In this document: one piece after another, positions 1 to 5,558 of the stretch
Position numbering within the stretch: position 1 is the first letter of the stretch
How the letters are laid out: every line of letters begins with the position of its first letter
DNA from: an uncultured Candidatus Altimarinota bacterium
Lineage (GTDB): Bacteria; Patescibacteriota; Gracilibacteria; UBA4473
Length of the DNA stretch: 5,645 nt
Reading direction: 5' to 3'
Assembly (NCBI GenBank): GCA_938021445.1
Contig: CALIGR010000184.1
Span: forward strand, 1-5,645
Notes under the pieces: model-generated
Database searches by the model: none
What the model saw: the letters and a program-made list of their open reading frames with translations, nothing else
What the model was told of the DNA's origin: nothing
Translations under genes and position numbers: made by a program

Positions 1-894
1 GAAAACCAAATCACCCAAGAAACGATAAACGCGGAAACCGTAAGTTTCACTATTGCACCGCATCTCAATGCCGCCTCTCGCCTCGGCGACGTCCGTCAGG
101 CGGTTGAACTTTTTTTAGGCAATGCTGAAAAAATACCGGCCCGAGTTCAACACCTAAGATCACTCAATTTAGAAAGGCGAGATCAAACTGAAACGGCCCA
201 ACTTGAAGCCGAAGAGCAGATCAAGCCCAATGCAAAATACCAGATGCTTATCTCCGACACCTGGGGGGCTGGAATTGTGGGGCTTTTGGCCGGACGAGTT
301 TGTGAATCCCTTGGACAGCCTGTCATCGCCGCGCGACTTGAGCCAGATGGCACCATCAAAGCCTCCTGTCGCTCAATTAAATCTATCTCGATCATTGGTA
401 TTTTAAACCAAGTGTCAGAAAACCTAGATTTATATGGAGGACATGATGGAGCGGCTGGTTTCCAGACAACCGTTGATAAATGGCGGGCCCTTAGCCAATC
501 CCTTGATAAAGTTTTTAAAAAAATAGAAATTCAAGATCCTCATCTAGAAATATTAGCGTCCCTAAATTCAGACCAGATACAGATAAAAACCCTCGATCAG
601 ATAAACAAACTATCACCCTTTGGCATAGGGAATCCGATGCCCAATTTTTTACTAAAAAACATCACCGTCCTCGACATAAAAATGATGGGGCAGCACAAAA
701 ATCATCTCAACTTACTGGTCTCACACCAAGGAAAACCACAGCGAATCGTTGGCTTTTTCATGGAGAAAATCATCCCCAGACTAACGCTCGATCAAGAACT
801 TGATTTGGTAATTCAGATCAGTGATAACTGGTGGCAAGGGGAACGGAAACTGCAGTTGAGATTAGTGGATATCAAAGAAACAAAAATTACCTAA
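1..894 (+). CDS. recJ: Single-stranded-DNA-specific exonuclease RecJ, C-terminal part (5' end outside window)
   Basis: RecJ degrades single-stranded DNA 5' to 3' in the cytoplasm, in recombinational (RecF-type), mismatch and base-excision repair. The frame is open from base 1, giving 297 codons and a TAA stop; the start and the catalytic DHH domain lie upstream of the window. Visible in order, by codon in the window: the conserved segment joining the two core domains, FTIAPHLNAASRLGD (16-30, usually APRLNAAGR); the DHHA1 domain with W88-x2-G91-x2-G94-x4-R99, a nucleic-acid-binding SCRS (usually SGRS) and the diagnostic GGHDGAAG (146-153); then the OB-fold start SPFGIGNPMPNF and a beta-rich end. 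Some usual positions are changed: R to H in APRLNA, G to S in NAAGR, and HP to GA after W88. The core signature is intact, so I read a diverged but functional RecJ. The last 8 bp overlap the end of the opposing gene, with no terminator between them. Confidence 0.93.
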   Translation, partial: ENQITQETINAETVSFTIAPHLNAASRLGDVRQAVELFLGNAEKIPARVQHLRSLNLERRDQTETAQLEAEEQIKPNAKYQMLISDTWGAGIVGLLAGRVCESLGQPVIAARLEPDGTIKASCRSIKSISIIGILNQVSENLDLYGGHDGAAGFQTTVDKWRALSQSLDKVFKKIEIQDPHLEILASLNSDQIQIKTLDQINKLSPFGIGNPMPNFLLKNITVLDIKMMGQHKNHLNLLVSHQGKPQRIVGFFMEKIIPRLTLDQELDLVIQISDNWWQGERKLQLRLVDIKETKIT

Positions 895-1528
895 ATTGTG
901 CTTGGTACCAAGTTTTATAACCATCAGCGATTAACCGTAGGTATCGCCTTTTTATTAACTCACCTGAAGAACCTTGCTCTAAACTCAGCTTGTGTTGAAA
1001 GTTCGCTGGGAGTTCTTTCATTAGCCCTAAGTAAAACTGCCTTGCCGCCTGATCAGCCTCGCTCAACCGTGAGATAAGAGTTCTGTCAATGTCTGAAACA
1101 GTCAAAGGCAAAGGGTGACCTCTTTGGAATAAAAACAACGAAGCCATGAACGCTGCTGGAGCCCAGTGAACTTTACTCTGTGCACAGTTTTCAGGAGTTG
1201 GCTGACTAGAAAAAGCAATAAGTGAGTCCTGTAAATGGAGACAGCCTAAGTTTTCCAATCGTCCTGAACAGTTACTAGCTGATATTCGATTTTCTGGATT
1301 CTCATGACAAGCTAAACATAAATTTACATTAAAAGATGTCACATTCTCTAAATAACGTGAGTAATCAGCAAAACTAGCCTTCTCTTTGTCGTCACTTCCG
1401 CTAATTAAAGACCTAATCCTAGAAGCTGCTGTAAAATAATCAATCCCCAGCCTACTCCTTAGAGAACGAATCAATTCACTAAATTTATTTTCATCGAAAC
1501 AATCTATAAGTTTATCGGTCTCTCTCAT
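887..1528 (-). CDS. Hypothetical 213-aa cysteine-containing protein with a CxxCH motif
   Basis: I do not recognise this family. The protein is soluble-looking, with no signal peptide and no clear membrane segment. An in-frame TAA (1532-1534) lies one codon before the ATG, so the start is fixed and no N-terminal signal peptide is hidden upstream. Residues 1-65 look helical and charged. The middle holds C71-x2-C74-H75, then C87, C96 and C115; C10 makes six cysteines. The C-terminal half (about 120-213) looks alpha-helical and ends basic (IKRRYLRLIADGYKTWYQ). C71/C74/C87/C96 could form a zinc or metal site. The CxxCH would be a heme c site only in an exported protein, which this does not appear to be. 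It lies 14 bp behind the PKD gene on the same strand, so the two are probably co-transcribed. It has no Shine-Dalgarno; the gap is A/T only apart from its first and last-but-none G/C positions. That the ORF is a real gene rests on its length, tight spacing and protein-like composition. Confidence 0.78.
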   Translation of the reverse strand: MRETDKLIDCFDENKFSELIRSLRSRLGIDYFTAASRIRSLISGSDDKEKASFADYSRYLENVTSFNVNLCLACHENPENRISASNCSGRLENLGCLHLQDSLIAFSSQPTPENCAQSKVHWAPAAFMASLFLFQRGHPLPLTVSDIDRTLISRLSEADQAARQFYLGLMKELPANFQHKLSLEQGSSGELIKRRYLRLIADGYKTWYQAQFR

Positions 1529-1542
1529 TTTTTATAAAAAAG

Positions 1543-3351
1543 TTACTCCGCGATCCACGGGCCACGCCCCGGGCGCATCGGCCCATCATAATCTCCCATA
1601 GGATCTTCACTAGCGTCATAAAGCGGTCTAAAGCCTGGGATAACCGGTGTTCCCGTAGGGATAATGACGGTTTCATCTGACCCAGGTTCGTCTTGAGGTC
1701 TGGCTTGGTATGAACCAATAAAATTTTGAGTTGCTCGTGCTGTTTCACTTTCTACTACATTTCCAGCCGTTATACTTTCTAACACTTCTGAGAGACTACC
1801 GGGTTTAATACTTCCTGAGGCTAGATTCTCTGGGGCTGATATTTTTTGATCCCAGGCTATTTCTTGCTGATATTTTTGTTGCGCTAAATAGTCCGAAACA
1901 ACCGATCTTCTCATAGGGAACGCTTCGGCTAAGTGACGCAGTCTTTCATCTATTTGTGCTTGTGTCTCTGGCGCTTTCGATGGGTTTTCTGCTTGATTTG
2001 AAGGCTGAGTATTCTCTCCTGATAAGTCATCTGGAGTGACTTGATTCTCGACTACCCACACCGGAATTCGTACCTGCTTGGTCTGCCCAAATCCATCAGT
2101 GACATCTAGCTCTATTTGTTTCTCGCCCAAAGTTTCAAAATAAACAGAAAATTCAGTACCTCCAAACGTCTTTTCTCCAAACACTTCTGGAACTTTCCAG
2201 GACGGTTTAAGTTGAAAGCCTTCAGATTTAGAAATGTTAAAGTTAAATTTTTCGCCGACCGTAAGGGCCTTATCTGAAACCGTCACGTGTATTTCAGGTG
2301 CCTTTGTGACTCCAACGATTAACTTTTTCTTCACTTTTCTCACTTTCCCTTGTCGGTCTGTTACTTCTATGGCTATTTCTTTTTCTCCCGGCTCAAAGTA
2401 AACCCATTCTACCTCTTTATCAGTACTAAAGCCTTGATCCCACACGCCATCATCATCCAAATCAAACCGAACCAAAAAGTCACTATCATCATGCTCTTCA
2501 TCAAAAAGTGTAACGTTTAGATTAAATTTTTCTCCCGGCAAAATCTGGTCAGGCGTCTCGAGTGTAACTTTTACTGGAGTATTGGTTTTCACATCCAGTT
2601 TCACCCAAGAAAAAGAACGTTCTCCACTGGGTAAAACGACTTCAACCGTTGGATAATAAGTCCCAAAATTTTGATAGAAAAACTGAGGCGTTTTTTCACT
2701 TCCAAATTCAGTGTCCCATTTACCATCACCTTCAAAATCCCACCGATACTGCTCTCCTGATAGACCAAAACCACTTTTACTTTCACTCCGAGCGCTAAAC
2801 TGCACCTGAGTCCCTTCGGTGGTTGTAAACACTCGGTCATTTATTTCTTCAAACTCATTACGACCACTTAAATCTAAATCCACATAAAACTGAGGACTGT
2901 AGTTAAACTTAGGTGCATCCAGAACTCGGTCTGTACGGTCATGTCGAGCAATCCCGCCTCTAAAAGCTTTATCCCAATCTCGAAAACCCTTTTGGTCACT
3001 ATTTCCAATTACTTGGTACGTTTTATAGGCTTGATCACGTTCGCTCGTACGGCTATCAATGACTTCAAGCCAAGCCACTTCCGTCCCACTAAAGCTTGGA
3101 ATGTAACTCATCCAGGGATAATTAACTATTTTCGTCCAGTGAGAACCTTGTCTAAATTTCCATCGATATCGTAATCCTGTTTTTGTCCCTCTCGTGCTTT
3201 CGGAGTCCGACGCATCAAAATAAAGTTTATTCCCCGCTCTGATTTCATCCTGGCTTATATCAAAACGCGCCAATGGCCCAGCCTGAGCCAACATAATACT
3301 GGATAAGCTGAGAAAAGTTACCAATGGGATTATTGACAAAGCACGTCTCAT
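1543..3351 (-). CDS. Exported multi-PKD-domain protein, 602 aa, cysteine-free
   Basis: This is a predicted surface or secreted protein built from repeated immunoglobulin-like PKD domains, which in other proteins mediate adhesion or act as spacers. Residues 1-24 form a Sec signal peptide: MRR, a hydrophobic core, then AQA before G25 as a likely signal peptidase I site. There is no lipobox. About four PKD-like sandwiches follow: roughly 26-116 (RYRWKF), 170-256 (YRWDFEGDGKWD, then FGTYYPTVEV), 257-348 (VRFDLDDDGVWD, then PGEKEIAIEVTD) and 350-435 (GEKQIELDVTDGFGQ). The acidic D-x-D-G-x-W-D turns in domains 2 and 3 resemble the PKD WDFGDG motif and could bind calcium. Residues 436-602 are a different region: a polar linker, a helical stretch (465-500) and a Pro/Gly-rich tail ending GRGPWIAE. 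I see no LPxTG, no C-terminal membrane anchor and no catalytic domain, so the exact role is unknown. The protein contains no cysteine, in contrast to its downstream neighbour. It is the first gene of a two-gene unit, divergent from the M16 peptidase gene. Confidence 0.88.
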   Translation of the reverse strand: MRRALSIIPLVTFLSLSSIMLAQAGPLARFDISQDEIRAGNKLYFDASDSESTRGTKTGLRYRWKFRQGSHWTKIVNYPWMSYIPSFSGTEVAWLEVIDSRTSERDQAYKTYQVIGNSDQKGFRDWDKAFRGGIARHDRTDRVLDAPKFNYSPQFYVDLDLSGRNEFEEINDRVFTTTEGTQVQFSARSESKSGFGLSGEQYRWDFEGDGKWDTEFGSEKTPQFFYQNFGTYYPTVEVVLPSGERSFSWVKLDVKTNTPVKVTLETPDQILPGEKFNLNVTLFDEEHDDSDFLVRFDLDDDGVWDQGFSTDKEVEWVYFEPGEKEIAIEVTDRQGKVRKVKKKLIVGVTKAPEIHVTVSDKALTVGEKFNFNISKSEGFQLKPSWKVPEVFGEKTFGGTEFSVYFETLGEKQIELDVTDGFGQTKQVRIPVWVVENQVTPDDLSGENTQPSNQAENPSKAPETQAQIDERLRHLAEAFPMRRSVVSDYLAQQKYQQEIAWDQKISAPENLASGSIKPGSLSEVLESITAGNVVESETARATQNFIGSYQARPQDEPGSDETVIIPTGTPVIPGFRPLYDASEDPMGDYDGPMRPGRGPWIAE

Positions 3352-3358
3352 TACTTTT

Positions 3359-3386
3359 TTAATATAAGTTTTTGAAGAAAAGTCAA
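3359..3386 (-). promoter_or_regulatory. Putative promoter of the PKD-protein operon
   Basis: Reading the minus strand, TTGACT (3386-3381, 5 of 6 to the -35 consensus) is followed after 16 bp by TATTAA (3364-3359, 4 of 6 to the -10 consensus). The -10 box ends 7 nt before the ATG at 3351, so transcription would begin at or within a base or two of the start codon, giving a leaderless or nearly leaderless mRNA. There is no Shine-Dalgarno in the A/T-rich bases before the ATG. An overlapping TATATT would match -10 better but leaves only 14 bp of spacer. Confidence 0.5.
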
Positions 3387-3391
3387 GGCTT

Positions 3392-3420
3392 AAAGTACTT
3401 TCTCACAAAGCAATTTTGCT
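3392..3420. promoter_or_regulatory. Two small dyads in the divergent intergenic region (possible operator)
   Basis: The 81 bp between the divergent start codons contain a 10-bp perfect palindrome, AAAGTACTTT (3392-3401), and a second dyad, AGCAA-TT-TTGCT (3409-3420). The second overlaps the extended -10 of the M16 promoter, and the first lies beside the -35 of the opposite promoter. A regulator binding here could affect both genes. Short A/T-rich dyads also arise by chance, so this is tentative. Confidence 0.25.
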
Positions 3421-3425
3421 AGAAT
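3417..3425 (+). promoter_or_regulatory. Putative extended -10 promoter of the M16 peptidase gene
   Basis: TGCTAGAAT fits an extended -10 (TGnTAtaAT pattern): TG at 3417-3418 and TAGAAT at 3420-3425. No good -35 is visible at 16-18 bp, which the extended -10 can compensate for. The box ends 7 nt before the ATG at 3433, placing the expected transcription start at or next to the A of the start codon, so the mRNA would be leaderless. The 7 intervening bases (catccag) contain no Shine-Dalgarno. Confidence 0.55.
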
Positions 3426-3432
3426 CATCCAG

Positions 3433-4695
3433 ATGAAATTACACCAAAAAACACTCGACAACGGTCTTAAGTTACAAGCCATAGAAATGCCCGGAACCAA
3501 CGTCATCACGACGCTTGTTTTAGTCGGCGCGGGGTCTCGATACGAAACCAAACCAATTTCTGGAATCTCTCATTTTTTAGAGCACATGTTTTTCAAGGGC
3601 GGGAAAAAGTATACCACCCCAAAAGCGGTCTCTGAATCCGTCGATAGTTTTGGTGGAGAATTCAATGCCTTCACTGGAAAAGAATACGCCGGATACTATG
3701 TAAAATCAGGCAAAGACAATCTCAATAAGTCACTCGATGTCTTATCTGACATGCTGCTTCATGCTCACTTTCCGACGCCTGAAATTGAAAAAGAACGAGG
3801 TGTTATTTTAGAAGAAATGGCGATGTACCAAGACGCTCCAATGTACCAAATCTCATGGGATTTCGAGCGACTTGTTTTTGGAGACCAACCACTCGGATGG
3901 GAACAGATCGGAGAAGCTGATCTAATTAATTCAGTAACACGAGACCAATTTGTAGATTACAAAAATGCGCTCTACGTTCCCGAAAACATGGTCATTACTT
4001 GCGCTGGATCTGTCGACGCAAAAACACTCGACCTCATGGCCGAGTATTTTGATATGAAGTCTCAGCCTCAATCTATAGCCCCAACTGGATTCGATCCATC
4101 CTACGCCACTGAGACCATAAAAATTCGCCAGAAGAAAACTGAACAATATCACCTTTCTTTTGGCTGTCAGACCATCGGAGAGCCGCATCCAGATTTCCCA
4201 ACGCTAAAAGTCTTGGGAACCGTTTTGGGCGGCAACATGAGCTCACGTATGTTTCAAAACGTCCGAGAAGACAAAGGCCTTTGTTACTCGATTCGGACAC
4301 AAGTCGACGAGTATTCTGACATCGGCCTCATTACGACCAGAGCCGGAGTCAACACCGAAGATGCCCTCAAAGCCATCGAAGCTATACGATCTGAGTACGA
4401 CGAAATTGCCAAAAACGGAATCACCATAGACGAACTTGAAAAAGCCAAAAACTACCTCTGTGGAAAAACCGACCTCGGCACCGAGGACACTGAAGGCGTC
4501 GCTCACGAGTACGCTAAAGACCAACTTTTATATGGAAAAACCGAATCTTTTGAAGACTGGAAAAATGAGGTTAAGGCCGTTGAGCTCGAATCTGTAAATA
4601 GATTAGCCCAGGAAATATTTCAGCCCCAAAACTTCCGCTTCGCCGGAATTGGAAGTGGATTAAGTGAGAACGAAGTACGGAAGTTTTTAGTATAG
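3433..4695 (+). CDS. M16 family zinc metallopeptidase (processing-peptidase type), 420 aa
   Basis: This is a zinc endopeptidase of the pitrilysin/mitochondrial-processing-peptidase clan, one-domain-pair (M16B) size. The inverted zinc motif H47-F-L-E50-H51 is present. H47, H51 and E128 (in ERGVILEEM, 76 residues after H51, the classic spacing) should bind zinc, and E50 should be the catalytic base. The N-terminal catalytic domain covers about 1-165, with the family hallmark GGEFNAFTGKEYAGYY (74-89). The C-terminal M16 domain (about 170-345) carries SSRMFQNVRED and the R278/Y285 pair (REDKGLCY) used in substrate binding. The length of about 420 matches complete bacterial M16B enzymes, which act as homodimers or with an inactive partner; no partner gene is in the window. 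There is no signal peptide or membrane segment, so it is probably cytoplasmic. GG at 56-57 replaces the usual GT (HMFFKGT). It is transcribed divergently from the PKD operon and ends 108 bp before rpsP, which has its own promoter. The substrate cannot be inferred. Confidence 0.95.
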   Translation: MKLHQKTLDNGLKLQAIEMPGTNVITTLVLVGAGSRYETKPISGISHFLEHMFFKGGKKYTTPKAVSESVDSFGGEFNAFTGKEYAGYYVKSGKDNLNKSLDVLSDMLLHAHFPTPEIEKERGVILEEMAMYQDAPMYQISWDFERLVFGDQPLGWEQIGEADLINSVTRDQFVDYKNALYVPENMVITCAGSVDAKTLDLMAEYFDMKSQPQSIAPTGFDPSYATETIKIRQKKTEQYHLSFGCQTIGEPHPDFPTLKVLGTVLGGNMSSRMFQNVREDKGLCYSIRTQVDEYSDIGLITTRAGVNTEDALKAIEAIRSEYDEIAKNGITIDELEKAKNYLCGKTDLGTEDTEGVAHEYAKDQLLYGKTESFEDWKNEVKAVELESVNRLAQEIFQPQNFRFAGIGSGLSENEVRKFLV

Positions 4696-4703
4696 AGCTC
4701 GCC

Positions 4704-4731
4704 TTGACAAACCACTCTCCCTTCTTATCTT
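4704..4731 (+). promoter_or_regulatory. Putative sigma-70-type promoter of rpsP-khpA
   Basis: A perfect -35 TTGACA (4704-4709) is followed by a 16-bp pyrimidine-rich spacer and TATCTT (4726-4731, 4 of 6 to the -10 consensus). It starts only 9 bp after the M16 stop. The expected transcription start near 4738-4739 gives rpsP a leader of about 65 nt, unlike the leaderless-type spacing at the two divergent genes. Confidence 0.6.
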
Positions 4732-4735
4732 GCGA

Positions 4736-4792
4736 CGCGGTTTAATCGCGGTGAATTGTTAGTTATTAGCCGTTTAAACTTTACCAACTAAC
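4736..4792 (+). promoter_or_regulatory. Structured 5' leader of rpsP (inverted repeat just before the start codon)
   Basis: The leader contains a perfect 7-bp inverted repeat, GTTAGTT (4758-4764) and AACTAAC (4786-4792), around a 21-nt loop that itself contains the palindrome GTTTAAAC (4772-4779). Upstream, CGCG (4736-4739) can pair with CGCG (4747-4750) around 7 nt. GTTTAA (4740-4745) could also pair with TTAAAC (4774-4779), offering an alternative fold. The main stem ends 11 nt before the ATG. No T-run follows, so it is not an intrinsic terminator. No known ribosomal-protein leader family was recognised; a translation-control element is an inference. Confidence 0.35.
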
Positions 4793-4803
4793 CCCTTTAA
4801 AAA

Positions 4804-5199
4804 ATGTTAATTATTCGAATGGCCCGACGAGGAAAGAAGAAACAACCTTTCTACGATATTGTTGTGGCTGAAAAATCACGTCCGGTGACAAAGAAATTCA
4901 TTGAAAAACTTGGATACTACAATCCTCTGACTGAAAACGGAAAAGGAGAACTAGTTTACGATAAAGAAAGAATCGAACACTACATAAAGAATGGGGCGAG
5001 TTGCTCTCAATCTATGGCGCGAAAGCTTGCTAAAAATGGTCTAGAAATGGCTGGGAAGTTCGTTGAACAACGAGTCACTAAACCAAAGAAAGAAGCCCCA
5101 GCCCCAGAGCCAGTTGAAGAAGCTAAAGCTGAAGAACCAGCTGCAGAGACTGAAGCCGCTACAGAAGAGGCTCCAGTCGAAGAAGCTAAAGCCGAATAA
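4804..5199 (+). CDS. rpsP: 30S ribosomal protein bS16 with acidic C-terminal tail, 131 aa
   Basis: bS16 binds 16S rRNA early in assembly of the small subunit. The N-terminus MLIIRMARRGKKKQPFYDIV and the following VVAEKSRP and LGYYNPL segments are the classic S16 core, covering about residues 1-90. The ATG at 4804 is chosen because family members start two or three residues before the I-R-x-x-R strand, and an in-frame TAA lies at 4798-4800; the internal Met6 would remove the first strand. Residues 93-131 are an extension of Lys-Lys-Glu followed by a strongly acidic Glu/Ala/Pro segment with the octamer PVEEAKAE twice (103-110 and 124-131). Typical S16 proteins are about 80-90 residues; such tails occur in several lineages and are probably disordered. 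There is no Shine-Dalgarno: the bases before the ATG are acccctttaaaaa. The promoter is at 4704-4731, and the gene is followed after 32 bp by khpA, the usual order in many bacteria. Confidence 0.97.
   Translation: MLIIRMARRGKKKQPFYDIVVAEKSRPVTKKFIEKLGYYNPLTENGKGELVYDKERIEHYIKNGASCSQSMARKLAKNGLEMAGKFVEQRVTKPKKEAPAPEPVEEAKAEEPAAETEAATEEAPVEEAKAE
5110..5196 (+). repeat. In-frame 24-nt repeat in the rpsP tail
   Basis: Two 24-nt copies, 5110-5133 and 5173-5196, lie 63 nt (21 codons) apart and encode PVEEAKAE. They differ only at two third codon positions (gtt/gtc and gct/gcc), so 22 of 24 bases match. The second copy ends directly at the stop codon. The pattern suggests tail growth by in-frame duplication within E/A/P-rich coding sequence. 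Confidence 0.7.
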
Positions 5200-5231
5200 T
5201 TTGTTTGTCTTTTATTTTGTTCTAAATCATA

Positions 5232-5516
5232 ATGGCGGTAAATCTGTTTGATTTAGACATGAACGATATTTGCAAACAGGCTGCCGACTTTGTTTCCCAC
5301 GTACTAGATCAAATCTGTGAGGAAAAAGATGCTATCAAAGTAAATGCCGCTAAGGATGATCTCGGTGTTTTAGTAACCATCGAAGTTGCTGAGAGCGACA
5401 TGGGAAAACTGATCGGAAAAAACGGTCAGACTATCTCAGCGTTGAGGACTTTGGCTCGGATCATAGGGGCTCGAGAAAACGAACGAGTAAACCTAAAGGT
5501 AATAGAAAAAAACTAG
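5232..5516 (+). CDS. khpA: KH-domain RNA-binding protein KhpA, 94 aa
   Basis: KhpA is a small cytoplasmic single-KH-domain RNA chaperone that in Gram-positive bacteria pairs with KhpB and influences cell division and mRNA stability. The diagnostic signature is the KH loop: DMGKLIGKNGQTISALRTLARIIG, with the GXXG element G62-K-N-G65, followed by the closing strand RVNLKVIEKN. Residues 11-50 give the preceding helix and beta strand (GVLVTIEV). The length fits the family, usually 75-95 residues. The ATG at 5232 is the first in frame after TAA 5223-5225. Met10 (5259) is an alternative that would match shorter family members starting near the first helix, so the start is uncertain by 9 residues. 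Neither start has a Shine-Dalgarno. It follows rpsP by 32 bp and is probably in the same transcript; the gap is U-rich (20 of 32 bases are T). The rimM/trmD genes that often follow this pair are not seen. Confidence 0.92.
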   Translation: MAVNLFDLDMNDICKQAADFVSHVLDQICEEKDAIKVNAAKDDLGVLVTIEVAESDMGKLIGKNGQTISALRTLARIIGARENERVNLKVIEKN

Positions 5517-5558
5517 AAGTATTTTTATATCTCCTAAATAAAAAACTGGACTTTGACC

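Noticed and set aside
1304..1318. CxxCH codons read as a cytochrome c heme site
   Set aside because: There is only one motif, no signal peptide, and the in-frame stop just upstream excludes a longer exported form. A heme c protein is unlikely.
1512..1748. 78-codon minus-strand frame at the junction of the PKD and cysteine-protein genes
   Set aside because: It overlaps the 3' end of the PKD gene in another frame and has a low-complexity basic composition; no support as a gene.
2941..3174. Open frame of 77 codons on the plus strand inside the PKD gene
   Set aside because: It is antisense to a well-supported gene, with no domain signature and no start signal; a shadow frame.
3931..4524. Several minus-strand open frames inside the M16 gene
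   Set aside because: They overlap each other and the strongly supported peptidase, and their translations show no recognisable motif.
5169..5193. GGCT/AGCC hairpin followed by the T-rich rpsP-khpA gap as an attenuator
   Set aside because: There are only four base pairs around a long loop, within coding sequence, and the T-rich stretch starts several bases later.
5522..5544. TTTTTAT/ATAAAAA inverted repeat after khpA as a terminator
   Set aside because: The stem is A/T only with a 9-nt loop and no following T-run; too weak for an intrinsic terminator.
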